Shown here: positions 35,667-45,780 of the stretch, piece by piece
Layout: every line of letters begins with the position of its first letter
Position numbering within the stretch: position 1 is the first letter of the stretch
Assembly: GCA_963754535.1 (NCBI GenBank)
Contig: CAVWGG010000010.1
Location: 88,464-152,463, forward strand
DNA length: 64,000 nt
Source of the DNA: RPQJ01 sp963754535
GTDB taxonomy: Bacteria > Pseudomonadota > Gammaproteobacteria > Steroidobacterales > Steroidobacteraceae
Direction of reading: 5' to 3'
The notes under the pieces: model-generated
What the model was told of the DNA's origin: nothing
Seen by the model: only the letters and a program-made list of their open reading frames with translations
The model's database searches: none
Made by a program: the position numbers and the translations under genes

Positions 35667-36153
35667 TCAGATGGAAATCGCGCCGCTCAGCGGTGCGGCC
35701 CAGTCGAGGGCGCGCTGGCGCGCCATCAGTTCGATCGATGCCGTTGGCGATGACGGCAGGCAACGGCACGGTCCGCCGTGCATCGAGATCGGCGGCCGCG
35801 GAGACGAACTCGACGACGCTGGCGAGACGCTCGTGCGTGACGTTGAGCAGGAACACGTGCCCCTGCACGCGCTTTTCGTTGCGGGCGGTGAAGCTCAGGT
35901 ACAGCGACACCTCCTCGCCCACGTGCACTTCGTTCAGGAACCAGATGTGGTGCTCGAGATCGAAGAGGCCGAGCCGCTGGGTGCGAACCCATTCCTCGCT
36001 GATGCCAAGCAGCTCGAGCAACGGGTCGCTCGTCATGTCGTACATCGTCAGGTGATGCTTCACGTTGACGTGGCCGTTCAGGTCTTCCCACTCCTTCGGC
36101 ACGCGCACCCGCACCAGTTCGGGAAGTTGTCGCACCTGCTCGGGCGTGGGCAT
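35667..36153 (-). CDS. Hotdog-fold acyl-CoA thioesterase (frameshifted near the C-terminus)
   Basis: About 162 aa, 4-HBT/hotdog type. VPKEWEDLNGHVNVKHHLTM has the family's Asp/Asn-Gly-His-hydrophobic-Asn active-site pattern, followed by FDLEHHIWFLNEVHVGEEVS. An extra base in TT at 35730-35731 breaks the frame. Corrected, it ends ...RLMARQRALDWAAPLSGAIS with TGA at 35667-35669. It resembles betainyl-CoA thioesterases. It is divergent from the SDR at 36268 and shares an operon with the DUF1295 gene. Confidence 0.75.
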
Positions 36154-36200
36154 CGTGACTCGCACTGTCTGGACTCCTGCGCCGGCGGGGGACCGGTCGC

Positions 36201-36229
36201 TTGCACAATCGAACGCAGGGTCCTATCCT
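36201..36229 (+). promoter_or_regulatory. Sigma-70-like promoter of the SDR gene at 36268
   Basis: TTGCAC (36201-36206), 17 bp, TATCCT (36224-36229). The ATG is 38 bp beyond the -10 box. Exactly the same pair of hexamers and spacing stands at 43650-43678. Confidence 0.65.
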
Positions 36230-36267
36230 GACTTCGCCGACGCAATCCATCAAGGGCGGAACGAGTG

Positions 36268-37226
36268 ATGACGACACAGGCACCCCTCCCTTCCGGCTTC
36301 GGCATGCGCTCGACCGCGAGCGACGTGCTCGCGGGAATCGACCTCGCCGGCCGCAACGTCATCGTCACCGGCGGCTATTCCGGCATCGGCGTCGAGACCA
36401 CGCGCGCGCTGGCGGCTGCCGGCGCTCATGTCACCGTGCCGGCTCGCACGCCGCAGAAGGCGCGGGCCGCACTGGCAGGCCTGGCCAACGTCGAACTCGC
36501 ACGCGCTCGACCTGATGGATCCGGCATCCATCGACGCCTTCGCGAGCAACTGGCTGGCGCACCACGACGAACTGCATATCCTCGTCTGCAATGCAGCGAT
36601 CATGGCTTCGCCGCTCGCGCGCGACAGCCGCGGCTACGAGAGCCAGTTCGCCACCAATCACCTCGGGCATTTCCAGCTGCTCTGCCGCCTGTGGCCGGCG
36701 CTGGCGGCAGCCCATGGCGCGCGAGTCGTCATGCTCTCCTCGCTCGGGCATCGCATCACGCCGATGAACTTCGACGACCCCAACTTCGAGCGCCGCGAGT
36801 ACCACAAGTGGTTCGCCTACGGCCAGGCGAAGACCGCGAACAGCCTGTGCGCGCTCGGCGCGGACGAGCGAGGCCGCGCGCAGGGCATCCGTGCATTCGC
36901 CGTGCACCCGGGCGCGATCATGACCGACCTGCAGCGTTCGCTGCCGCTCGAGGAACAGGTCGCCATGGGCTGGATCACGGCCGACGGCGTCGTGAACCCG
37001 CTCTTCAAGACCATCGAGCAAGGCGCGGCCACCACGGTGTGGGCCGCTACCAGCCCGCAACTCGCGGGACTCGGCGGCCTGTATTGCGAAGACTGCGACG
37101 TCGCCCGCGCCGTCCCGCGCGAGGACAAGGGCCCCGCGGGCGTGCGGCCCTGGGCCGTCGATCGCGACGCGGCCGAGACAACTCTGGACGCTGTCGGAGC
37201 GACTGACGGGCGTGCGACTCGCCTGA
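36268..37226 (+). CDS. SDR-family oxidoreductase, retinol-dehydrogenase-like (two frameshifts)
   Basis: About 319 aa after correction. The cofactor motif is VTGGYSGIGVETTRALA, the NAG-type motif is ILVCNAAIMASPL, the catalytic Ser is in VVMLSSLGHR and Tyr-x3-Lys is in FAYGQAKTANSL. Breaks lie near 36500-36503 and near 37171, where one extra base precedes QLWTLSERLTGVRLA and a TGA at 37224-37226. This is the NAD(P)-dependent retinol dehydrogenase/protochlorophyllide reductase type; the substrate is unknown. It overlaps the convergent hydrolase gene by 180 bp as read. Confidence 0.78.
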
Positions 37227-38153
37227 CGCCCGCGCCACCAGCGCGAGGTGGTGCGCGGCCGTCTCCTGCGGCGCTTCCAGCATCGGCACGTGCCCGACGT
37301 GCTCGAAGACCACCACGACGCTGTTTGCGATGCCGCGCTGCATTTCGTCGACCACGCTCACATCGATCAACTGGTCGTGCCGCCCCCACACGACGAGGGT
37401 CGGCACCTGCACTTCGCCCAGTCGCGCGTTCAACGCGCCCGCAATGCCTTCCTTCGCGAGTGTCCAGAAGACCTTTTCGAGCACCTGCGCGTTGGCCAGC
37501 GCATCGTCGAGCATCACTCGCTTGAACTGGCGCGGCATGAACGGCGGCTTGCGGTAGATGAATGCCAGCATGCGATCGACATCTGCCATCGTCTTGAGCT
37601 CGAGTGGATTCGAACCCTGCTTGATCGATCGCTGCAAGTCGCTGATTCCCGTCCCAGCCACGCCCGCGTTGTCGAGCAGCGTCAGCGACGCCAGTCGTTC
37701 AGGAAAATCGAGCGCGAACTGCAGCGCGATGAATCCGCCCATGCTGTTGCCGGCAAGGTGGCAACGAGCGATGCCGAGCGCGTCGAGGAACTCGCGCAGC
37801 CGCCGCGCCTGGGCCTGCATCCGATAGTCGCGGTCCACGCTGCGGTCGTTCTCGCCGAAGCCTGGCAGGTCAGGACAGATAACCCGGTGGTTGGGCGTGA
37901 GAAATGGCGCGTAGAGCGTCCAGTTGTCCTTGTCGCCACCGAAGCCGTGAACCAGCACGATCGGGTCACCCGTCGAATTGCCGCCGTCCAGGTACGGCCA
38001 CGTGATGTCACCGACGCGGACCGATTGGCGCGAGAGCGATGCACGTCGCCGGAGCGATGCCTTCACTGCGTCGAACAGTATCCGTGGCCTGAGCGCATAG
38101 AGCGCCACCAGGCCAGCGAGCGCCGTCGCGAGCAGAACCAGCAGGAACCTCAT
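37047..38153 (-). CDS. Alpha/beta hydrolase with N-terminal membrane anchor
   Basis: 368 aa as read. An N-terminal hydrophobic anchor (FLLVLLATALAGLVALYALR) precedes the hydrolase fold: oxyanion HGFGGDK, nucleophile Ser in LAGNSMGGFIALQF, acid Asp in VVWGRHDQLID and His in FEHVGHVPMLEAP. The last 60 residues are antisense to the SDR gene and Arg-rich, so the true C-terminus is probably just after HHLALVARASGE and the stop may have been lost to an indel. The start ATG overlaps the stop of the WS/DGAT gene (ATGA). M. tuberculosis has a lipase/esterase (lipQ) in the same gene set. Confidence 0.78.
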   Translation of the reverse strand: MRFLLVLLATALAGLVALYALRPRILFDAVKASLRRRASLSRQSVRVGDITWPYLDGGNSTGDPIVLVHGFGGDKDNWTLYAPFLTPNHRVICPDLPGFGENDRSVDRDYRMQAQARRLREFLDALGIARCHLAGNSMGGFIALQFALDFPERLASLTLLDNAGVAGTGISDLQRSIKQGSNPLELKTMADVDRMLAFIYRKPPFMPRQFKRVMLDDALANAQVLEKVFWTLAKEGIAGALNARLGEVQVPTLVVWGRHDQLIDVSVVDEMQRGIANSVVVVFEHVGHVPMLEAPQETAAHHLALVARASGESHARQSLRQRPELSRPRRDRRPRAARPRGPCPRAGRRGRRRSLRNTGRRVPRVAGW

Positions 38154-39654
38154 TTACGCACCCTCCCCTTGTTGCCGACCGGACGTTTGCGCTTGCGCAC
38201 CGTCGCAGTCTTCGTCACGGCCTTCTTCCGTGACGGCCGGGCGTGCCGCAACTCGTCGAGTGAAGCTTCGATGCAGCGACACACGCGGTCGACGTCAGGG
38301 ACCAGTTGCCGATCCGCGGTCACGCAGAAGCTGATGTTGCCATCGTAGCTGGTGGCGGCGATGAACAGGCCCAGCCCATGCGTAACCGGACCCATGCCGA
38401 ACTGGTGCGTGAGACGTGCCCCGTTCATGTACAGCGGCAGCTGCGACCCCGGGACGTTGGTGATGATCAGGTTCGCCTGGTTGCGGGCGATGCGTTCGTT
38501 GGTCACCAGCCGCGCCACGCCGGCCAGCGTGGCCCCCGGGATGTGCCGCGTCAGGTCGGTCATCACGCGCGCACCGAGCCCCGCCTTGGCTTCCTTCGCA
38601 TCGCGCGTGTAGTCGCGGATAGCCTGGAGTCGCTGTACCGGATCGGCGATGTCCGTCCCGAGTTCGACCGTCATCGCCGAAATGTTGTTGCCAGGAGTCT
38701 CGTCCGCGCCGCTGCGCCCACGCGCGTTGATCGGCGCCACCGCCACCAGGGTCTGCGGCGGCAGGTCATCGTGCTGCAGCAGGTACTGGCGCAGCGCCCC
38801 GCTGCAGACGGCGAGCACGACGTCGTTGATCGTCGCACCGTCGACCAGGCGGCGAAGCTTGCCCAGTTCCGTCAACGGCACGGTTACCGCGTCGAACGTC
38901 CGGTGCGGCGACACACGCTCGTTGAAGCGTGTGACGGGTACGCCGCGCCGGTACCTGCCCGGCAGGCTCCGCCAGCCGCTTCTTCGCGGCAGCGACGAGC
39001 GCTGGCGACAGCTTCATGAGCGCATTCACCATCTTGACCGGCGACGTCAGGTTGGACGTGAGCGCACGGGCCACCATCGTGGCTGGGGTGGGCACTACCC
39101 CGAGTTCGACCGCAGCGGCCGCGGGTGGCACGGCAGGCGTACCTTGCGCGTCCTTGTCACAGAGCGCGATCAGCGCATACGCGCCCGACGCGCCGTCGAT
39201 GGCGGAATGATGGAAGCGCTGCAGCAAAGCATAGCTGCCCGGCGCGACGCCCGGGATGCGGTCGAGTCCTTCGACGACGCACATGTCCCAGAGCGGCCGG
39301 CCCATGTCCATCGGTCGCGCGAAATGGCGCGCGGCCAGGATGCAGAACTGGCGCCAGTCTCCGGGCTTCGGCAACCGCACGTGGCTGATGTGCGCCTCGA
39401 CGTCGAAATCCGTGTCTTCGATCCAGTAGGGATGATCGAGGTCGAGCGGCAACCGATGCAGCTTGCGCATGAACACCGGCGACGTGTGGCAGCGGCTTGC
39501 CACGTGACGGACGATGTCCTTGAACCGCACGGCGCCCCTCGGCGCGGTCGACAGGATCGTAGAAGTTGATGCTCATGACGTGCGTCAGCACGTCACCGCC
39601 CTGCACGTACAGGAATTGCGAATCCTGCGCGCTGAGCTGGGATATCACCGTCAT
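38150..39654 (-). CDS. Wax ester synthase / diacylglycerol acyltransferase (two frameshifts)
   Basis: WS/DGAT family, about 500 aa after correction: acyl-CoA + fatty alcohol or diacylglycerol gives wax ester or triacylglycerol. It starts with ISQLSAQDSQFLYVQGG. The active-site motif HHSAIDG lies in LLQRFHHSAIDGASGAYAL. The C-terminal domain has TINDVVLAVCSGALRQYL, PINARGRSG, ETPGNNISAMTVELGTD and TNVPGSQLPLYMNGARL. Frame breaks are near 39535 and 38945. The start ATG overlaps the GPAT stop (ATGA). The C-terminal tail is Lys/Arg-rich. Confidence 0.85.
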
Positions 39655-41973
39655 GCCTGCGTCCCCATGATTTCCTCGGCACGGGCCAGCGCTTCGAGAC
39701 GCATCCGCTCCATGCGGTGCGACAGGGCCCGCAGTTCGCGCAGCAACTCGCGTCGCGCAGCGATCGCTTCCGCCGTGCTCGCTCCGGCCAGGCCGAGGTT
39801 GGCAGCCAGCCGGTAGCCGTTCTCGAACAGGATCTTGCCGATCGAGGCCTCGCTGCTGATCCGTCGCAGCAGGTAAGCCTGGCGGCCCTCCTTGAGGGCC
39901 AGCTCGACGCAACGCGGCTGCTCCAGCGTTTCGCCGGGTTTGAGCCGTGCCAGCAGGTCGATGACGACCGCGTAGGCTTCGACGAACGGCAGCAATGCCG
40001 CGTGGCCGATGAATGGCTGCAGGCGCCGTGCGAGCCGGCGCGCTTCCTGGGGGTCGCCGGTCAGCCGCTCCTGCCATCGCGGATCGACGCGCGCCAGCTC
40101 TGCGACGAGTGCCGCACGAAATTCCTCGCGCGGCGGATAGAAGAATTCGAACTTGAACAGTTCACGCAAGCGTTCCGTTTCCGCCCAGAACGTGGCGGCG
40201 AAGTCCTCACGCGCCGAGTCCTCGGCTTTGAACAGCGCCAGCTCGAGAATGGCCTTGCCCAGGAAGTGATGGACGATGGTGTTGCGGTAGTAACTGGCGA
40301 CGGCGTGCCGGGACGGTTCGATCGCATACACGACCTCGCTGCCCTCGTCATACCGGACCAGCAGTCCGCTCGCTGCCAGGCGATCGACGTTGGCGAGCAG
40401 CGCCACGCGATCGTCGGCTGCAAGTTCGTCGCTCATGCGGATATCGCGGTCCCGCGCCCAGGCTGCAAACACGGCGACCAGCTTCACCAGCTCCTGCGCC
40501 GTCGCGCCGCGGGGCGCTGTTCCGAGCAGCACCAGGCACATCACGGCCGTCACGTTCAGCGGAGTGACGCGGTTGGCCTGCACCGCCACCTCGAATGCAA
40601 TCTTCGCCAGCGCCAGTTTGTCATCGGGCTCCGGCGCCCGCCGGACGACGACCGGCTCGCCGAGGTCCACCCGCACCGAACCCATGGGCCGGCGCAGCGA
40701 CCTGACGTAGCCAGTGAACCACTTGAAGGACTCAGGCTGCTTCACCCGGCCCGTCTGTTCGGCGACGAATTCGTCGACGTCGCGGATCAGGTCGAAGCTC
40801 GTGACGAACGCATAGATGTGCACGTCTTCGATGCCCGCATCGTGCGCTGCGTCGAGCGTGTACTTGAGCAGGCCATAGCGCGGCGGCATCAGCTTGCCCA
40901 GGCGTGAACGCGTGCCCTCGAGCGCCCAGGACATCGGAAAGCGTTTCTCCAGCAGGTAGCCGACGTACTTGCGCAAAACGAGCTTGTAGACCGGGTTGTC
41001 CTGGAACGAACGCCGTATGAAGATGCCGCCGGATCGTCGCACCAATGTCCCGAAGCCCGCGAAGTCCATGTTGATGCCGCCGAAGGTGTGCAGCATCGGC
41101 AAGTCGTTGCTGTAGAGCAGCAGGGTCGGCAGGCTCGCGTCGATGTAGGTCTTGTGCGTGAAAAGCAGCACCGTCGGGTGGGTGCGCATGCTCTGGCGCA
41201 GCCGCTCGAGTTCCGCGGGATCGAAGCGCGTCTGCCGGTCGTAGCCGCGCGCGAACAGGAAGCGATCGAGCTGTGCGCGCAGGTCCAGGAACAAGGGACT
41301 CGGTGTCGACACCAGTTCCGCCAGGTAGCGTTTCGCTTCCGCCAGCAGGTCGGCCGGCGGACGGCCCTGTTCGTCCGCGATCTGCTCGAGGGCGGGACGA
41401 AATTCGCGGCTCGCGAGGATGGTTTCGGCGACGAAACGCGGCACCTTGTAGCGGCTGCCCTGGATGCCACGCTCTTCGATGTCGAGGGTCACCGCTGCCT
41501 CGCGCGCGACGAAGCGTGCAAACGCGTGTCGCTCCTCGTGCTCGAGCGCCCGCCACCAGCCCGGCAAAGCGTTGCTTCAATTCGCCAATCGTCGCGGGTT
41601 CACCGACGAGGCAATGCGCACGTCGACGGTCCCGCAGCAGCACCAGTGCCGCGCGAACCCGCCCGGGATGCCTCGGATCGCCAAGCACCAGGTCGCGCAA
41701 GCGCAGTCCGTGCTCGCGCTCCAGGTGGGGAACCCGCCAGGCGACGCGCACGGGCACGACTGGCGTGTCGTCGTCGGCTGCGAGCATGGCATCGAGTCGC
41801 TCCAGCGACGGCGCACGGCCCTCGACGGAGATCGGCAGGACGACGTAATTGCTCGCGTCGCGTGCACCTCGCGCACGCAGCCACTCGCGCAGGTACCGCT
41901 CTTCGACGCCGTGACGCGCGTCCAGGATGAACAGCGATTTACCGGTGCCGGCGAACGGCGGAACCAGCGGCAT
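39651..41973 (-). CDS. plsB: Glycerol-3-phosphate 1-O-acyltransferase, PlsB2-like (frameshifted)
   Basis: About 773 aa after correction. First committed step of glycerolipid synthesis: acyl transfer to sn-1 of glycerol-3-phosphate. The acyltransferase motifs are FTHKTYIDASLPTLL (HxxxxD block), FGGINMDFAGFGTLVRRSGG, IFIRRSFQDNPVYK and ALEGTRSRLGKLMPPRYGLL. The N-terminal part VVPVRVAWRVPH and GEPATIGELKQR parallels M. tuberculosis PlsB2. It starts at ATG 41971-41973. One extra base in the TTT at 41566-41568 (minus strand) splits it. It is coupled to the WS/DGAT gene. Confidence 0.85.
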
Positions 41974-41993
41974 AGCCTGGTCGTCCACGCGGT

Positions 41994-43563
41994 TCAGCCG
42001 GACCGGACTTTGCGGGTCGGCCGCAGGACTTTGCGTTTCGTCGCCACCTTGCGACGCGATGACGCTGACTTGCGCTGGGAGGCGCGGCGCGGCAGCCTGC
42101 TCCGGCTGGCCGAGACAGCGCAGGAACAGGTTGCGCACCTCGAGCACGTGCCGGTCAATCGTCGCGGCACGCCATCCCGACGTATCGACAGGCGGCAGGA
42201 CCTCGACTCGTACGGTGGCCGGTCGCATCGCGAACTCGGTCTTGGGCTGCACGTCACCGGAGTTATGGATGACGACCGGGACGATCGGCACACCCGCCTG
42301 GATGGCGAGGTGAAAGGCGCCCTTCTTGAACGGACCGAGCGCCGGCGTGAGCGTGCGAGTGCCTTCGGGCGCGATGAGGACCGAACGGCCGTCACGCCGG
42401 ATCGCATCGACCAGGGGCTCCATGGCCTTGATCGCATCCCGACCGCTCTTGCGATCGACGAACACCACGCCCGCCATCTCCAGCAGTTTGCCGACCACCG
42501 GCACGTCGCGCATTTCGGCCTTGGCGATGCCGCTGAAGTCGCGCCGCACGAGCTTCGCCATGATCAGCACGTCGGCCCGGCTCTGGTGGTTGAATACGAA
42601 GATGCAGGGACGCTTCGTCCACAGGTTCTTCTCGCCCCGTCACCTGCAGGTCGAGGCCGACCAGCGCGGACCCGTAGTCGCCAAAGGCAGCGAAGCGAAA
42701 TTCGCCGCTTCGCGCGTCGAGCCGGTCAGTGCCCAGATCGGCAGGCTGGCCAGCGAGGCGGCGACCAGAGTCGGCGTCGGCGTCAGCGCGCGCACGTAGT
42801 CGAGGAGACCCGGGGTGCCGCGGCTGCTGAACGCTTCCACGGGCCAGCCACGCTTCGCTGCGATCGAGCGCAATTGGTCGCTGGGATTCAACGGCCGCGG
42901 GTTGCCGACACGCTCGAGCAGGTCGAGGTCGTCGTGACTGTCGGAATAGAAGTAGCTCTTGTCGAGGTCGAGACCCAGCTCGGCAGCGAGCGACTCGGCC
43001 GCCGTGAGCTTGCCGGCGGCCAAAGCACAGCGGTCGCACGATGTTGCCCGTGAACTCGCCGTTCGCAACTTCGTAGCGCGAGCAGAGGATCCGGTCGATG
43101 TCGAGATCCCGTGCCGCAGGCGCGATCTGGTAGAGCGTCGCGGACGACACGATGGCCACGGTGTGACCCTTGGCCTGGTGCGCCCGTATGATCGCTCGCG
43201 TCTCGGGATAGATCCGGCCGGCGATGCTGCTTCAGGTACAGGTCCTCGCCGAGCTGCGCGAAGCTGTCCTCGCGGACTCCCTTCATGAACTTCGCGCCGG
43301 CCGTCATCAGGCCCGAGAAACCGATCCGGCCGCGCCAGTACTGGACCATGGCTGCAGAGGTGCCGACGATCTCCTCGGCCGACATCTGGCCACGCGCGAA
43401 TTTCTCCCGCAGCACGCCCGTCGCGGAATAGCCGGCAATGATCGTGCCGTCGAAGTCGAACAGCGCAGCGATCCGCGGGCCGCGCGTCGCCGCCCGCAAT
43501 TGCGCAAGGTAGCGATTCGCAGGCGCGGCAATCCTTGGCGCGGGAGTCGGTTTGCAACTTCAT
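41994..43563 (-). CDS. plsC: Bifunctional HAD-IB phosphatase / 1-acyl-sn-glycerol-3-phosphate acyltransferase (several frameshifts)
   Basis: About 520 aa after correction. The N-terminal HAD domain has the nucleophile motif IAALFDFDGTIIAGYSATGV, motif II in VAIVSSATLYQIAP and the acidic motif SYFYSDSHDDLDLLERVG. The C-terminal PlsC domain has IFVFNHQSRADVLIMAKLVR (HxxxxD), FVDRKSGRDAI and LIAPEGTRTLTPALGPFKKG. Same architecture as M. tuberculosis Rv2483c. Breaks lie near 43545, 43225, 43026, 42683 and 42637, and probably near 42090, after which a basic tail ends at TGA 41994-41996. The start is taken as ATG 43563. The next gene starts 20 bp later. Confidence 0.8.
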
Positions 43564-43649
43564 TCAGGCCGTCCGTCCGAGGGGGTCCTGCTGGTTCAAT
43601 AGTGGAAGCTGCAACATCGGCCAACGACCAGGGGGTGTCAATCGGTAAC

Positions 43650-43678
43650 TTGCACAACTGGACTCCAGACCCTATCCT
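43650..43678 (+). promoter_or_regulatory. Sigma-70-like promoter of the SnoaL/acyl-CoA ligase unit
   Basis: TTGCAC (43650-43655), 17 bp, TATCCT (43673-43678), about 55 bp upstream of the SnoaL-like start. Identical hexamers and spacing occur at 36201-36229. Confidence 0.65.
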
Positions 43679-43732
43679 CGGCCGGACTCGTTCCAGACTG
43701 GCATCCGGATGCCTGCCACGGAGACCGCGCCC

Positions 43733-44143
43733 ATGAATAACGCCGACATCGTCCGCGCCTACTACGCCGCCTGGAAAGCCGACGACCTCGAAGGCGTCAT
43801 GGACCTGTGCACCGACGACGTGATCGCGGTGAACGTTCCCATCGGTCCGATCCACGGCAAGGCGAAGGTCCGCAACTTCTTCGCCAGGTTCGGCAACGGC
43901 ATGACGGACAAGCGCTACGACGTATTTCGCATCATCGCGGACGACACGTCGGCGGTCGTCGAAGGAGTCGAGAACTACGTCAAGGACGGCAAGCAGGTCA
44001 GCCTGCCCTACATGTCCACGTTCCTGTTCCGCGACGGCCTGATCTGCGAATGGCGCGACTACTTCGACCTGCAGACGGTGCTGAGGCAGCTCGACCTGCC
44101 GCTCGACGGCTCGCGTCCGCAGCAGGCCGCCTCCGGCGTGTGA
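43733..44143 (+). CDS. SnoaL-like / limonene-epoxide-hydrolase-like protein
   Basis: 136 aa, cone-shaped alpha+beta barrel of the NTF2 superfamily. NNADIVRAYYAAWKADDLEG, VNVPIGPIHGKAKVRNFF and the C-terminal FLFRDGLICEWRDYFDLQTV with the conserved Trp-Arg-Asp-Tyr block are typical. Members act as hydrolases, isomerases or cyclases, or only bind ligand. ATG 43733 has ACGGAGA about 9 bp upstream; ATG 43709 is possible. The stop overlaps the GTG start of the ligase gene (GTGTGA), so the two are coupled. Confidence 0.85.
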   Translation: MNNADIVRAYYAAWKADDLEGVMDLCTDDVIAVNVPIGPIHGKAKVRNFFARFGNGMTDKRYDVFRIIADDTSAVVEGVENYVKDGKQVSLPYMSTFLFRDGLICEWRDYFDLQTVLRQLDLPLDGSRPQQAASGV

Positions 44144-45780
44144 GCGCCCGCATGGGGCTCGAAGAGCGCCGACCGCCCTGGCTCGACCCCGCCGTCCCGG
44201 CGCGGGAAGACTGCGTCCTCAAGGCGATGCTGGACACGCGCGCGGCGCGCCACCCCGAGCGCCGCTTCGCCCTGTTCGAGGACGGCAGCACCTGGACCTA
44301 CGGCGAATGCCTGGCTGAAGTCCGTATCGCGGCAGCCGGTCTGCAGCGACTCGGCGTCAGGAAGGGCGACCGCGTCATCGCCTGGCTGCCGACCGGACGC
44401 ACGATGGTGCTCACCTGGTTCGCAACCAATTACCTCGGCGCCGTGTTCGTGCCGCTCAACACGGCCTACCGCGGCGACGTGCTCGCCCATGTCGTCAACG
44501 CTGCCGAAGCCAGCGTGATGGTCGCGCACCACAGCCTCGTGGAGCGCCTCGACGGGTTGCAGCTGCCGCACCTGCGACAGGTCGTCGCGATCGGCGGCGA
44601 GGCTCGCACGACGCAGACTCAGCTCAGGTTGCTCGATGCCAGCGCCCTGCGGGGCGATGCTGCCCAGCTCGACGAGAGCGCCGACATCAATCACTGGGAC
44701 ATCCAGTCGATCATCTACACGTCGGGTACGACGGGCTATTCCAAGGGGGTGCTGTCGCCCTACCTGCAGCTCTACACGACCGGCATGACCGTCTATGGCT
44801 ACATGGGCGATGGCGAGGCCATCCTGGTCAACCTGCCGATGTTCCACGTCGGCGGCACGAGCCCGACGTACGCAGCCCTCGTGCGCGGCGGCAGCATCTA
44901 CCTGGTCGACGGTTTCAGCACCGCGAAGTTCTGGGACCAGGTGCGCGAAGGCAACTGCGTCACCACCTGCGGACTGATCGGCGTGATGGCCGCGTTCCTG
45001 GCTAAATCCGAGCCGCGACCGGACGACCGCGACAATCCGCTGAAGTGCCTCACGATGTTCCCGGTCAGCGAGGAGACGGTCGCTTTCGCGCACCGGTTCG
45101 GCTTCGATTACCTGACCGGCTTCAACATGACCGAGGTGTCCGCCCCGCTGGTCACCGACCTCAACACCCGCGTGTTCGGATCCTGCGGCAAGCCCCGCAC
45201 CGGCATCCAGGCACGGCTGGTCGACGACCACGACATCGAGGTTCCGCGCGGCGAGATCGGCGAGCTGATCGTGCGCAGCCAGCATCCGTGGTCGATGAAT
45301 GCCGGCTACAACGGTCAGCCCGAAGCGACCGCGGCTGCGTGGCGCAACGGCTGGTTCCACACGGGCGACCTGTTCCGGCAGGACGGCGACGGCAATTTCT
45401 TCTTCGTCGACCGCAAGAAGGACACGATCCGGCGCCGCGGGGAGAACATCTCCTCGTTCGAGGTCGAGAACAGCGTGCGCCAGTTTGCGGACGTCGACGA
45501 AGTCGCCGCCGTCGGCGTCGAGAGCGAAATCGCCGAACAGGAAGTCATGGTCGTGGTGACGTCGAAGCCGGGGCGAACGGTGGATCCGCGCGCGCTCACC
45601 GAGTTCCTGATCCCGCGGCTGCCCTACTTCATGGTGCCGCGGTACGTGCGAGTCGTTGAGCAGATTCCGAAGACCGAGACGAACAAGATCCGCAAGGTCT
45701 TCTTCCGCGACCAGGGCATCACCGCGGACACGTGGGATCGCGAACGTGCGGGCATCAAGCTGCACCGCGACAAGCTCTAG
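44140..45780 (+). CDS. AMP-dependent acyl-CoA synthetase/ligase
   Basis: About 546 aa from a GTG overlapping the previous stop (or 542 from ATG 44152). ANL superfamily: it adenylates a carboxylate with ATP, then forms the CoA thioester. P-loop IIYTSGTTGYSKGVLSP, motif FDYLTGFNMTEVSAP, NGWFHTGDLFRQDGDG, hinge DRKKDTIRRRGENISSFEVE and a C-terminal Lys in TETNKIRKVFF. It resembles carnitine/crotonobetaine-CoA ligases. The frame is intact although its neighbours are broken. The TAG stop shares CTAG with the stop of the convergent oxidoreductase. Confidence 0.88.
   Translation: MSARMGLEERRPPWLDPAVPAREDCVLKAMLDTRAARHPERRFALFEDGSTWTYGECLAEVRIAAAGLQRLGVRKGDRVIAWLPTGRTMVLTWFATNYLGAVFVPLNTAYRGDVLAHVVNAAEASVMVAHHSLVERLDGLQLPHLRQVVAIGGEARTTQTQLRLLDASALRGDAAQLDESADINHWDIQSIIYTSGTTGYSKGVLSPYLQLYTTGMTVYGYMGDGEAILVNLPMFHVGGTSPTYAALVRGGSIYLVDGFSTAKFWDQVREGNCVTTCGLIGVMAAFLAKSEPRPDDRDNPLKCLTMFPVSEETVAFAHRFGFDYLTGFNMTEVSAPLVTDLNTRVFGSCGKPRTGIQARLVDDHDIEVPRGEIGELIVRSQHPWSMNAGYNGQPEATAAAWRNGWFHTGDLFRQDGDGNFFFVDRKKDTIRRRGENISSFEVENSVRQFADVDEVAAVGVESEIAEQEVMVVVTSKPGRTVDPRALTEFLIPRLPYFMVPRYVRVVEQIPKTETNKIRKVFFRDQGITADTWDRERAGIKLHRDKL

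Noticed and set aside
37047..37226. C-terminal 60 residues of the alpha/beta hydrolase as a real domain
   Set aside because: They are Arg-rich antisense of the SDR C-terminus and are most likely read-through after a lost stop codon.
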